Positions 41,644 through 48,589 of a stretch of DNA of 48,589 nt are shown in pieces. Origin of the DNA: an uncultured Clostridia bacterium (GTDB lineage: Bacteria > Bacillota > Clostridia > Christensenellales > Borkfalkiaceae); contig CAJFGA010000006.1 in assembly GCA_904374385.1 (NCBI GenBank), forward strand, positions 1-48,589, in the 5' to 3' direction. Below the pieces are notes generated by a model. That model was not told the DNA's origin, did not search any database, and saw nothing but the letters and a program-made list of their open reading frames with translations. How positions within the stretch are numbered: position 1 is the stretch's first letter; each line of letters opens with the position of its first letter. Position numbers and translations under genes: made by a program.

Positions 41644-43029
41644 ATGAAGAGAAAAATCGTTTTGCTTATCATTGCGGCGATGCTTTCGGCATGCGCGCTG
41701 TGTTTGGCCGCCTGCGGAGAGACAGCCCCGCCCGTTCATGAACACGCTTGGAGCGATTGGAAAATCACGCGTGCGCCGACATGCGCTGCAGAAGGCGCGC
41801 AAAAACGCGCATGCAAGGACTGTGATGAAGAGGAAGAAGTTTCCCTTCCGCCGACCGATATACATACTTGGGGCAATTGGAAAACCGTACTCGCGCCGAC
41901 CTGCATCGGCGATGGTTTACAGCGGCGCACCTGCCTGTTTTGCGACAGGACGGAGGAAAGGCCGATCGGGTCTGCCGGCAAGCACGTTTGGAGCGATTGG
42001 GAGACGATCATCGAGCCGACGTGTAAAGTCGGGATGCAGCGCCGCATCTGCACGATATGCCAAAAGGCGGAGGATAAAATCATCTCCGCCACGGGTATCC
42101 ACCGCTATACACAGACGATCATCCCGCCTACGGAAACGGCCCGCGGTTATACACTGCATATTTGTGATATATGCGGCGGAAATTACAGAGATGGGTTTAC
42201 CGATTATCCCTTCACCAAGGGATTGCGATTTACTTTGGCAGAAAAAAACGGCAATAAATTTTATATTTTGGAAGGAATGGGGAACGCAACGGATACCGAT
42301 CTGCTTATCCCCGACCGTATAGACGGCATCCCCTTGACGCAAATCGCCCCTTATGCCTTTGCGGATCATGCAAACATTACAAGCGTGATCCTGCCCGACA
42401 GCGTCACCACGATGGGTTCTAATACGTTTTTCGGCTGTACGAATCTAAAGAGCGTTACACTTTCGGCCAATCTAACGAAAATTCCTTCCTCTGCCTTTGA
42501 AGACTGCGCGTCTTTACAAGAAATCGTCATTCCGCAGGGCGTCACGGCGATCGGCAGCCATGCCTTTTATGAATGCACCGGATTAAAAGAAGTATCCATC
42601 CCGTCCGGCGTTACGCAGATCGACAGCTATGCCTTTTACCGCTGCAGCAGTTTGACGAATATTGTCATTCCTGACGGCGTCACGGTTCTGACGCCCGGCA
42701 TCTTCATGTCTTGCAGCAGTTTGACAGAGGTCATTCTTCCAGACAGCATCACGAGGATCGGCTCGAATGCGTTTAACAGATGCTCCGCCCTGGCAGACAT
42801 CACCCTCCCCAAAAACGTCGCTTACATCGAAGATTTCGCGTTTTTTGAATGCGAAAGCTTGACGGGTATCATAATCCCCGCAAGCGCCGAAAAATTAAAT
42901 TTCGCCGCTTTTTACAACTGTCCAAATCTGACGATCTATTGCGAGGCGGTGAGCCAGCCCGAAGGATGGGATGACTTGTGGAATCCATCCGGCTGCCCCG
43001 TAGTTTGGGGTTACAAAGAACCATCATAA
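41644..43029 (+). CDS. BspA-type leucine-rich-repeat lipoprotein with Cys-rich N-terminal repeats
   Basis: 461-residue surface lipoprotein. Signal peptide and lipobox end at LAAC (Cys24). Residues about 34-180 hold three and a half repeats of about 38 residues with the pattern H-x-W-x-x-W...PTC...G...R-x-C-x-x-C, which could bind zinc or form disulfides. Residues about 205-430 hold roughly eight 23-residue LRR_5 (BspA/Treponema) repeats of the type AF-x-x-C-x-x-L-x-x-I-x-IP. The C-terminus WNPSGCPVVWGY is a recurrent ending in this family. AAAAGGGGAG precedes the ATG. Adhesion or host-polymer binding is typical for such proteins; here it is inference. Confidence 0.88.
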   Translation: MKRKIVLLIIAAMLSACALCLAACGETAPPVHEHAWSDWKITRAPTCAAEGAQKRACKDCDEEEEVSLPPTDIHTWGNWKTVLAPTCIGDGLQRRTCLFCDRTEERPIGSAGKHVWSDWETIIEPTCKVGMQRRICTICQKAEDKIISATGIHRYTQTIIPPTETARGYTLHICDICGGNYRDGFTDYPFTKGLRFTLAEKNGNKFYILEGMGNATDTDLLIPDRIDGIPLTQIAPYAFADHANITSVILPDSVTTMGSNTFFGCTNLKSVTLSANLTKIPSSAFEDCASLQEIVIPQGVTAIGSHAFYECTGLKEVSIPSGVTQIDSYAFYRCSSLTNIVIPDGVTVLTPGIFMSCSSLTEVILPDSITRIGSNAFNRCSALADITLPKNVAYIEDFAFFECESLTGIIIPASAEKLNFAAFYNCPNLTIYCEAVSQPEGWDDLWNPSGCPVVWGYKEPS

Positions 43030-43058
43030 GGGGTTGAGAATAAGGGGAAGTTGATTTT

Positions 43059-43121
43059 ATGGGACTATTTGATTTTTTTAAGAAAAAGAAAGTCGAACTA
43101 ACAGATAAAATCGAACTGTAA
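43059..43121 (+). other. Possible 20-residue ORF or gene remnant
   Basis: Reads MGLFDFFKKKKVELTDKIEL then stop. MGLFDFFKKK is a very common N-terminus of Clostridial cytosolic proteins, so this looks like the beginning of a longer gene that has decayed. AAGGGGAAG lies upstream. No function can be given. Confidence 0.35.
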
Positions 43122-43167
43122 TGATCTAACGGATTAATCCCAATTTATCGAGCTGATCGTTGTGGGG

Positions 43168-43332
43168 ATGAACGCATTTAAAAGTATACACACTATATTT
43201 CGTGCACAAAGTCGTGTGCTTTCCGAAACAAAGAAAAGACTAACGAAACCTTCGTTAGTCTTTTCTGAAAATCTCTATGAGAAGAGCGGCAAACCGGTGG
43301 ATATTTATTTAAAAGCCTCTGCACGCATTTAG
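43168..43332 (+). other. Possible 54-residue ORF, likely remnant
   Basis: Starts MNAFKSIHTIFRAQSRVLSE and ends VDIYLKASARI; amino-acid composition is protein-like, but it has no spaced ribosome site and contains the hairpin at 43232-43266. The same frame is open a little upstream (FIELIVVG) until a stop at 43135. It may be the body of the gene whose start is at 43059. The remainder of 43030-43431 shows nothing else I can support. Confidence 0.25.
43232..43266. terminator. Perfect 16-bp inverted repeat, probable terminator
   Basis: Arms 43232-43247 and 43251-43266 with a three-base loop; A- and T-rich outer ends would act as a bidirectional terminator between the LRR gene and the convergent operon. 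The strong match could also be a relic of a mobile element end. Confidence 0.55.
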
Positions 43333-43431
43333 CCACGCTCATGATCTTTCCGATAGGTATGCTCTTGCGCCGCCCTTGCGCGGGAGGAGCCGTCTTTGCC
43401 CCGAGCGGGAACGATCCCTTCCCGAAGGCCA

Positions 43432-43845
43432 TTATTTTTGTTCTGCTTCCGCCCGATCGCCCTGCAAAATCTTTTCGCTCAAACGCAAAATCTCCGGTCC
43501 GTATTTATCTTTCAGTTTCGCACGCAGGCCTCTGTTGACAAAGTATGCGCATACCGCCATGACCGCACCGACCGCCGCCACGGCGATCCCGCCAGCCGTA
43601 AGCGCCCATTCCAACACCATCGCCATGCCCAGGCCGAAAACGAGGGTACCGACAGTACCCGTGCATGCCGCCGCGACCACGGGGACTTTATGCACCCGCC
43701 GATCCAGCTTTTTTAATTGCTCCAGCGCAGTCCCCTCGGCTTTTGCGGGCATGTATTGACGGCGGATCTCTTCAATTTCCCGCCGTTCCCGCGCCGTAGG
43801 CGCCGCATAGGTATAAGAAAATTTTTCCTCTTTATGTTCAGCCAT
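43432..43845 (-). CDS. Small two-helix membrane protein
   Basis: 137 residues. Charged N-terminus KEEKFSYTYAAPTARERREI, then two hydrophobic helices (about 58-80 and 84-106) with a short turn, and a basic C-terminal tail (KLKDKYGPEILRLSEKIL). Proteins of this layout are widespread in Clostridia and are sometimes labelled dihydropteridine reductase without visible support; no nucleotide-binding or catalytic motif is present here. Start 43845 has CGGAGGA upstream. Last gene of an operon with a two-component system and another membrane protein, overlapping it by eight bases. Confidence 0.8.
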   Translation of the reverse strand: MAEHKEEKFSYTYAAPTARERREIEEIRRQYMPAKAEGTALEQLKKLDRRVHKVPVVAAACTGTVGTLVFGLGMAMVLEWALTAGGIAVAAVGAVMAVCAYFVNRGLRAKLKDKYGPEILRLSEKILQGDRAEAEQK

Positions 43846-44809
43846 TTTTTTCCTCCGCCGGAGGGTTTTCCCCCGGCACCTCCGTTTCATCCATCCGCTG
43901 CGGCGCCCTCCGCTGCCTGCGCAGAAGCACGCCCGCACGAACGATCATATATACGCCGATCCCGACAGTCGCCGCACAGACGATCGCCCCAACAACGATG
44001 TTGAGCGCCGTCATGTTTCTGTCGCCCACCGAATACAGCGCGACGAGCGTCGTCTGCAATGCAAACAGAGAAACGAGCGCATCCGTCAAGCTGATATTGC
44101 GCAGCGACTGTACGAGCGGATCTTTCCAATTTTTCGCTTTAAATAGATTGATGACCGCCAATGCGATCTTATAAAAAGCGTATGCGGCGGACGCAATCGC
44201 CATGATTTCTCCGTGCGTGAGGGAAGAGTCGGTAAAGACCATCTGCGTGACTACCACCGACAGGGCAACGTCCAGTACAATGAGAAAGATGCCGCATCCG
44301 CGGAAAATTTTCAATTTGTATAAATACAGGGCGGAAGGATCGTCTTTCGCCTGTTTAGAGGCCTTTAACCCGGAAAAAAGCGCCCAGCACCGAACGGCGC
44401 TCAAAAAAATGTAATAGCCCGCCAACGCCCCGTGCCAAAGGGAATGCGCCACGATACCGAGAACCCCGTAAAAAACGGCATACCCTATATTGATGGCAGA
44501 GGTCACGACGGCAAAAACGACGGTACGGAAACCGTAATTTTCGACAAAGCGCCTGGTCAGATCCCGCTTTTTTGCGGCGGCGATCGCCCGCTGCTTGATC
44601 GAGCCGGAAAAATGCACGATGACATAGATCGAATATGCCAAAGAAACGGCCGCCAAAATATACGATACATAGGCGAGCGGGCCGGTATACGAGATCACGA
44701 CCAAAAATATCGACACGGCAATGGAGCCCACGGTGAGCAGGCACAGGAGGATCAAAAATAAGCCGTGCGGATGTTTTAAAAATTCTAATACCCTGTTCTT
44801 TTTATTCAT
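43838..44809 (-). CDS. Polytopic membrane protein of unknown function
   Basis: 323 residues with about eight predicted membrane helices and a hydrophilic C-terminal tail (RRQRRAPQRMDETEVPGENP). No transporter or enzyme motif recognised. Its start overlaps the histidine kinase stop (ATGA-type overlap), so the two are made together; such pairing suggests it is a target of, or an accessory to, the short-loop sensor kinase. Function unknown. Confidence 0.8.
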   Translation of the reverse strand: MNKKNRVLEFLKHPHGLFLILLCLLTVGSIAVSIFLVVISYTGPLAYVSYILAAVSLAYSIYVIVHFSGSIKQRAIAAAKKRDLTRRFVENYGFRTVVFAVVTSAINIGYAVFYGVLGIVAHSLWHGALAGYYIFLSAVRCWALFSGLKASKQAKDDPSALYLYKLKIFRGCGIFLIVLDVALSVVVTQMVFTDSSLTHGEIMAIASAAYAFYKIALAVINLFKAKNWKDPLVQSLRNISLTDALVSLFALQTTLVALYSVGDRNMTALNIVVGAIVCAATVGIGVYMIVRAGVLLRRQRRAPQRMDETEVPGENPPAEEKNG

Positions 44810-45855
44810 ATGCTCTCGATTTTGATTTTTACGGTAAAAATGCTGCCCTTTCCCTCCTCGCTTTCCACCGAAATTTGTCCGCCGATGATGTCGATCACCT
44901 TTTTGACGAGGGCAAGCCCCAAACCGTTGCCCTCTTGCGAATGCGAGGTGTCTCCCTGATAAAACTTTTCGAAAATATGCGCGCCCGTTTCCGCAGACAT
45001 GCCGCAGCCTGTATCCCGCACCTGCATGACTGCGTATTCACCCTCTCTTTTGAATGATACGCCGATCTTACCCCCGGGCGGCGTAAACTTGACCGCATTG
45101 GAAAGAAGATTGCTCCAAACGATTTCCAACAGGCTCGCATCCGTCACGGCGGTAATTTCATCGATGTCGCACTCCAGCTCCTGCTGTTTGCGATCCATCG
45201 CCTCTTCGAACTGCAAAACGCATGTGCGCAGCCGCTCGCTCAAATCGGCCGAGCGCATCTCCGGCAGAATTTTTCCGTTTTCCAATTTATTCAGTTTGAG
45301 AATATTTTCGATCAAAACGGACAGGCGCGCCGCCGCAGAGGCGACCGTTTGGGCATATTCCCGCCTCTCCTCTACAGAAAGGGCGCCGTTTTGCAATGCC
45401 TCTGCATAGCTGCGGATAACGGCAAGAGGCGTTTTCAGTTCATGGGAAACGTTGGCGATAAAATCGGTGCGCAGCACCTCTGTTTGAGAGAGCGCGGACG
45501 CCATACTGTTGAGGTTTTCCATGATCTCGTCATAAGCGTTATAGCGCACATATGCGTGCGACGGTTCCAAACGCACAGAAAAATCGCCCGCCGCGATGCG
45601 GTCAGTCGCCTCTAAGATCTTCCGTACAGGCCGCTCTACCATCAATTTGCGCCGCAGCACATCCGCCCCCGTGCAAAGGAGCGCGAGAAACAGGATACAG
45701 CAGAGCAAGACCGCCGCGACCGTTCCTTTGCCCCATTGCATATCGGAAATAAAGCCGTAGACCAAAAATGCGACCGAAACCACGGCAGCGATCGCAATAA
45801 AATAGACGACGTATCCGAAAAAGGAAAAACGCGCGCGATTTTTTCTACCCTTCAC
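44806..45855 (-). CDS. Membrane sensor histidine kinase
   Basis: 349-residue kinase: two transmembrane helices (about 12-34 and 44-66) separated by only about ten residues, HAMP-like linker (67-120), H box FIANVSHELKTPL with phospho-accepting H138, N box WSNLLSNAVKFTP, G1 DTGCGM and G2 GNGLGLALVKK. The tiny outside loop means the signal is probably sensed within the membrane or through a partner protein. Start is GTG at 45855 overlapping the response regulator stop (GTGA). Confidence 0.93.
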   Translation of the reverse strand: MKGRKNRARFSFFGYVVYFIAIAAVVSVAFLVYGFISDMQWGKGTVAAVLLCCILFLALLCTGADVLRRKLMVERPVRKILEATDRIAAGDFSVRLEPSHAYVRYNAYDEIMENLNSMASALSQTEVLRTDFIANVSHELKTPLAVIRSYAEALQNGALSVEERREYAQTVASAAARLSVLIENILKLNKLENGKILPEMRSADLSERLRTCVLQFEEAMDRKQQELECDIDEITAVTDASLLEIVWSNLLSNAVKFTPPGGKIGVSFKREGEYAVMQVRDTGCGMSAETGAHIFEKFYQGDTSHSQEGNGLGLALVKKVIDIIGGQISVESEEGKGSIFTVKIKIESI

Positions 45856-46526
45856 CGCAGCACCGCCTTATAACCAAGCCCGTGCACGGTGACGATGTCA
45901 AAACCGTCGCAAGAGGCCGTCTTTTCCCTGAGTTTTGCCATATATACATCTACCGTGCGCGACGTGGCAGAGGAATCGTAATCCCAAAAGGCCTCCATCA
46001 GCTGAGAGCGGGTAAACGTCTTTTTCGGATAGGAAAGCAGGCGGAACAGGATATCGAATTCGCGCACGGTGAGCGGCAATTCCTCTCCGTTCACATAGGC
46101 GGTGTGTTCCTCGGCATCCATGGTCAGATTGCCCGCCGTCAGTTTTTTGCCCTCGGCGATGTTTGCCCTGCGCAAGAGAGCTCCCACGCGCAGAATCAAT
46201 TCGTCCATCTCGAACGGTTTGACGAGATAATCGTCGATCCCCAGCCGATAGCCCCGCTGTTTGGATGAGATGTCGCCCCGCGCCGTCATGAATAGGATGG
46301 GGATCTGCCTGTCTGCGGCGCGCACTTCCTCCGCGAATTCAAACCCGTCCATGCCCGGCATCATGATGTCGCTGATGATCATGTCGAACTTCATCTCGTT
46401 CAGTTTGACGAGCGCCGCAGCTGCGTCCGGGCAGCCGACCGCCTGATATCCGTTGCCGAGCAAATGAACGCAGACGATATGGTTCAATTTTTCATCGTCT
46501 TCCACCACGAGGATGCGCACAGCCAT
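45852..46526 (-). CDS. OmpR/PhoB-family response regulator
   Basis: 224 residues: receiver domain (1-115) with acidic pocket E9/D10, phospho-acceptor D53 (SDIMMPGMDG), conserved Thr in FMTARGD and Lys in LVKPFEM; C-terminal winged-helix DNA-binding domain (about 130-224) ending VHGLGYKAVLR. Partner of the overlapping histidine kinase. GGGAGGGGAG precedes the ATG. The operon continues into two membrane-protein genes. Confidence 0.95.
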   Translation of the reverse strand: MAVRILVVEDDEKLNHIVCVHLLGNGYQAVGCPDAAAALVKLNEMKFDMIISDIMMPGMDGFEFAEEVRAADRQIPILFMTARGDISSKQRGYRLGIDDYLVKPFEMDELILRVGALLRRANIAEGKKLTAGNLTMDAEEHTAYVNGEELPLTVREFDILFRLLSYPKKTFTRSQLMEAFWDYDSSATSRTVDVYMAKLREKTASCDGFDIVTVHGLGYKAVLR

Positions 46527-46561
46527 TCTCTCCCCTCCCTTTTCTCGATCGATATCGTCGA

Positions 46562-46589
46562 AACAACTATATTATAAATGATAGTTGTT
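46562..46589 (-). promoter_or_regulatory. Inverted repeat around the -10 of the two-component operon
   Basis: AACAACTAT (46562-46570) and ATAGTTGTT (46581-46589) flank a minus-strand TATAAT (46576-46571). No good -35 at standard spacing. Such a site could be bound by the response regulator itself. Confidence 0.5.
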
Positions 46590-46631
46590 AAAGTTTTGTA
46601 AATCGATTAAAACTTTTTATAATTTTATCAT

Positions 46632-48248
46632 TCAGTTTTTCACCAGCGTCTTGCCGTCGTCGCAATACTCGTTTGCCGGCTGATTAATGACATAGCAGCC
46701 GCCGTTTGCAGCCGACAGGGCGACCGTCTGTCCTTCATAAAGATTGCCCGTTACGCCCGTATAGGAAGAAATGATAATATCGGCTCCGTTTCCTTCAAAC
46801 AAATTTTCCGCAAAGGTAATCGACGTGTTCAGCAGCGCGACAAACCCGCGCGTGCCGCGCACTTCGTTGCCGACGACCGAGCCGTCACCCTGCAAGTAGG
46901 CGGCTTGGCGCAGATTTTCAAACATACTGTTTTTAATGGAAACGGAAGTGCCGGCCGATTGCTCGATCGCGCGCGTGCGCCCTTCGTCTGCAAGGCCGTC
47001 GTATACGCCCGTAAAGGTGCACCCTTCGATCACTGCATCGCCGAGGACGCGCACGAGGCTTGCGTCCTCGTTGTCCGTTTTGGCGATACACACCCCGATC
47101 AACGAGGCGCCGCGCATGGAAAAAGCGGTCAGCCCGCCGCTGACAGAGAGCCTGTTCCCACGCGTTCCGTACACGGTCACGCCGTCGGTAAGGGAAATGC
47201 ACGCCTCGAGGGCAAATTCGCCCGCGACGCAGATCGCCTGTCCGGGCAAAGCTTGCGCTGCGGCGAGCGATAGGGACGCATAATCGCCAACCAGCACGGC
47301 GCCGTCCGTCATACCCTGTTCCGTCGTCCAAACAAGGCGCGCTTCGCCGAAAGCATTCAGTTCTGCCGCATGGTATGCCGCGGGCAGATCGATCGCAATA
47401 TTCTGCGCACCCGAAGAGGCGCTGATCGGCAGCACCTCTCCGAAAGAGCACCGCTCGTCGGCAGAGAGATAGATCGCTTCCCCTTCCGCCGTCAGGCAGA
47501 CGCCGCCCTCCTCGTTAGAGCGCGTCGTCACGCCCGCAAGCGCCGCAGAAGCATTCTCGATCCGTATCCCCGCCAAACAGTTTTCGACCGTGACCCCTTC
47601 CAACCGTGCCTGGAGACAATTAGCCAACGAAATGCCGTCCTTTGCCCCGTTTTCTGCACCGCGTATCGTCAAATTTCGAACGGTCACGCCATCCGCACGA
47701 ATCGAAAGCACCGCGCCCTTCCCGGCATCGCCCGCCGGCCCGACGAGCAAAGCTCCCGCTTCTCCCTGCAGGGTCAGCGGCACGTCGATGGACAGCGGCG
47801 CATCGAGCGAATATTCTCCCGCCTGCAGGCGGATGATATCGCCCGTGTCGGCTTCCCGAAGTGCGGTGCGCAGCGCGGAAACATCGGCAACGAGCGTACC
47901 CGCTTCGACCGTGACGGTACAGAAGGCGACCGCGCCGCCGGCAGAAGCGGCGATCACGGCCGTTCCCGCTGAAAGCGCCGTCACTGTTCCCGCCGAAACA
48001 GCCGCCACCGCGGGAGAAGAACTGACCCACTGCACTTGCCTGTCCGCAGCTTCCGCCGGCTCTATATTCGCTTTTAACGTCAGCTGATCGCCGACAGACA
48101 TGGTAACGGCGGTCTGATCGAGGACAACCGCACTGACGCTGACATCGACGGGAACCGCATCGCCGTCGGAGCCGCAGGCGGCGAACGCCAAAATGCCCAA
48201 CGATAAAACCGCGAGGCAAAAAATGACAAAAAAACGCTTACACTTCAT
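46632..48248 (-). CDS. Big2 and right-handed beta-helix lipoprotein
   Basis: 538-residue surface lipoprotein. Signal peptide with lipobox AFAAC; a Big2 domain (about 38-118: LTLKANIEPAEAADRQVQW, AVSAGTVTALSAGT); then a long parallel beta-helix (about 125-520) opening with DTGDIIRLQAGEYSLDAPLS, the typical entry of NosD/pectate-lyase-like helices, with repeated ladders of V/I-x-N-x-x-I. No catalytic Arg or Asp cluster of pectate lyases can be named. Start 48248 with GGGGGAT upstream. Monocistronic. Binding or hydrolysis of a polysaccharide is possible. Confidence 0.85.
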   Translation of the reverse strand: MKCKRFFVIFCLAVLSLGILAFAACGSDGDAVPVDVSVSAVVLDQTAVTMSVGDQLTLKANIEPAEAADRQVQWVSSSPAVAAVSAGTVTALSAGTAVIAASAGGAVAFCTVTVEAGTLVADVSALRTALREADTGDIIRLQAGEYSLDAPLSIDVPLTLQGEAGALLVGPAGDAGKGAVLSIRADGVTVRNLTIRGAENGAKDGISLANCLQARLEGVTVENCLAGIRIENASAALAGVTTRSNEEGGVCLTAEGEAIYLSADERCSFGEVLPISASSGAQNIAIDLPAAYHAAELNAFGEARLVWTTEQGMTDGAVLVGDYASLSLAAAQALPGQAICVAGEFALEACISLTDGVTVYGTRGNRLSVSGGLTAFSMRGASLIGVCIAKTDNEDASLVRVLGDAVIEGCTFTGVYDGLADEGRTRAIEQSAGTSVSIKNSMFENLRQAAYLQGDGSVVGNEVRGTRGFVALLNTSITFAENLFEGNGADIIISSYTGVTGNLYEGQTVALSAANGGCYVINQPANEYCDDGKTLVKN

Positions 48249-48282
48249 AAATATCCCCCACAAAATACCCTTTTATGCGAAC

Positions 48283-48312
48283 ATTATACAATGCAGCGCG
48301 CGGCGGTGTCAA
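48283..48312 (-). promoter_or_regulatory. Promoter of the beta-helix lipoprotein gene
   Basis: TTGACA (48312-48307), 18 bases, TATAAT (48288-48283) on the minus strand. Confidence 0.7.
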
Positions 48313-48404
48313 TGCAAAAGGCCGCATTCGGCGACTTTTTTCGACATTTTTCGACAAATCTGTTCCCCGCACGCCTTGCATCTGCCAACAAGGCAGAGAA
48401 TAAG

Positions 48405-48433
48405 TTGATTTTTTTTGAAAAATATCGTATAAT
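48405..48433 (+). promoter_or_regulatory. ssrA promoter
   Basis: TTGATT (48405-48410), 17 bases, TATAAT (48428-48433); transcription from about 48440 gives a leader of some 36 bases before the mature tmRNA end. Confidence 0.7.
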
Positions 48434-48476
48434 GATAATAGAAACGGTTGTTCCCTTGCGGACGGCCGTGCAGTAT

Positions 48477-48589
48477 GGGGTAGCACCGGGTTCGATTGCC
48501 GGTGCGCGGAAAGGTAAGCACGCAGAGGAACGAGTGGCCTCTATAAAACATTCGGCTTAAATTTAAATGCAGATAACAATGCAAACTAC
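48477..48589 (+). ncRNA. ssrA: tmRNA (ssrA), 5' part, cut by window end
   Basis: Transfer-messenger RNA that rescues stalled ribosomes. A GGGG 5' end (48477-48480) is followed by a D-arm-like GGTTCGATTGCC element in a short helix, then pseudoknot-type sequence (GAGGAACGAGTGGCCTC) and the resume region. From 48569 the tag frame reads GCA GAT AAC AAT GCA AAC TAC = A-D-N-N-A-N-Y, matching bacterial tag peptides that continue to ALAA beyond the window. The 3' half, including the acceptor and T arm, is missing. The exact 5' end is inferred. Confidence 0.85.

Noticed and set aside
40202..41647. Plus-strand open frame of 481 codons opposite the ABC half-transporter
   Set aside because: Antisense to canonical Walker and signature motifs; no family match and unlikely composition.
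43193..43432. Minus-strand 79-codon ORF starting at the stop of the two-helix membrane protein gene
   Set aside because: Although its ATG overlaps the upstream stop, it has no ribosome site, a low-complexity Pro/Arg-rich sequence and contains the terminator-like repeat; more likely non-coding.
1..48589. CRISPR arrays, insertion sequences, integrases, tRNA genes
   Set aside because: No spaced direct-repeat arrays, no transposase or integrase motifs, and no tRNA-like T-arm/acceptor patterns other than the tmRNA at the right end were seen.

Overview
The window looks like chromosomal DNA of a moderately GC-rich member of the Clostridia (Bacillota), most likely an uncultured gut-type lineage. The support is consensus sigma-A promoters (TTGACA-17-TATAAT type), strong AGGAGG-like ribosome sites, frequent TTG/GTG starts, many lipoproteins, two-component and LacI/AraC/MarR/TetR regulators of Gram-positive type, and a tmRNA whose visible tag reads ADNNANY. 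The taxonomic placement is inference. I see no insertion sequence, phage gene, tRNA, rRNA or CRISPR array.

Left part (1-12.7 kb): the 3' portion of a P1B-type metal ATPase gene; a PurF-like protein without the catalytic N-terminal cysteine; a short DtxR-type metal regulator; a self-regulated tetR operon with two aldo/keto reductases; an NmrA-like Rossmann protein with two operators around its promoter; a Nudix hydrolase; and an AraC regulator followed by a heterodimeric ABC exporter-fold transporter pair.

Centre (12.7-36.9 kb): a polysaccharide and uronate utilisation locus on the minus strand, built as two operons. The upstream operon (35.6 to 29.7 kb) is uxaB-uxaA-uxaC-kdgA-kdgK, a full D-galacturonate to pyruvate + glyceraldehyde-3-phosphate route. 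The downstream operon (29.4 to 12.7 kb) encodes a GH4 alpha-galacturonidase with the diagnostic CHEV motif, a Big2 lipoprotein, an Lpl-type ABC importer (two permeases and a binding protein, no ATPase), two secreted beta-sandwich proteins of unknown function, three clan GH-A-like glycosidases (two of them apparently one tandem protein split by a -1 frame change), two SGNH esterases and a GH36 alpha-galactosidase. Both operons start at strong promoters with the same 14-bp operator TGTAAGCGCTTACA just downstream of the start site, and a divergent LacI-family gene lies beside the first. Inference: an acetylated, galactose-bearing, galacturonic-acid-rich plant polymer is trimmed at the surface, imported as oligomers and catabolised inside, under LacI control. 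A GH2 enzyme gene follows with its own promoter.

Right part (36.9-48.6 kb): a MarR regulator convergent with an ABC transporter half; a BspA-type leucine-rich-repeat lipoprotein with cysteine-rich N-terminal repeats; a region with small ORF fragments; a four-gene overlapping operon of response regulator, histidine kinase and two membrane proteins; a large Big2/beta-helix lipoprotein; and the 5' part of ssrA (tmRNA), cut by the window end.
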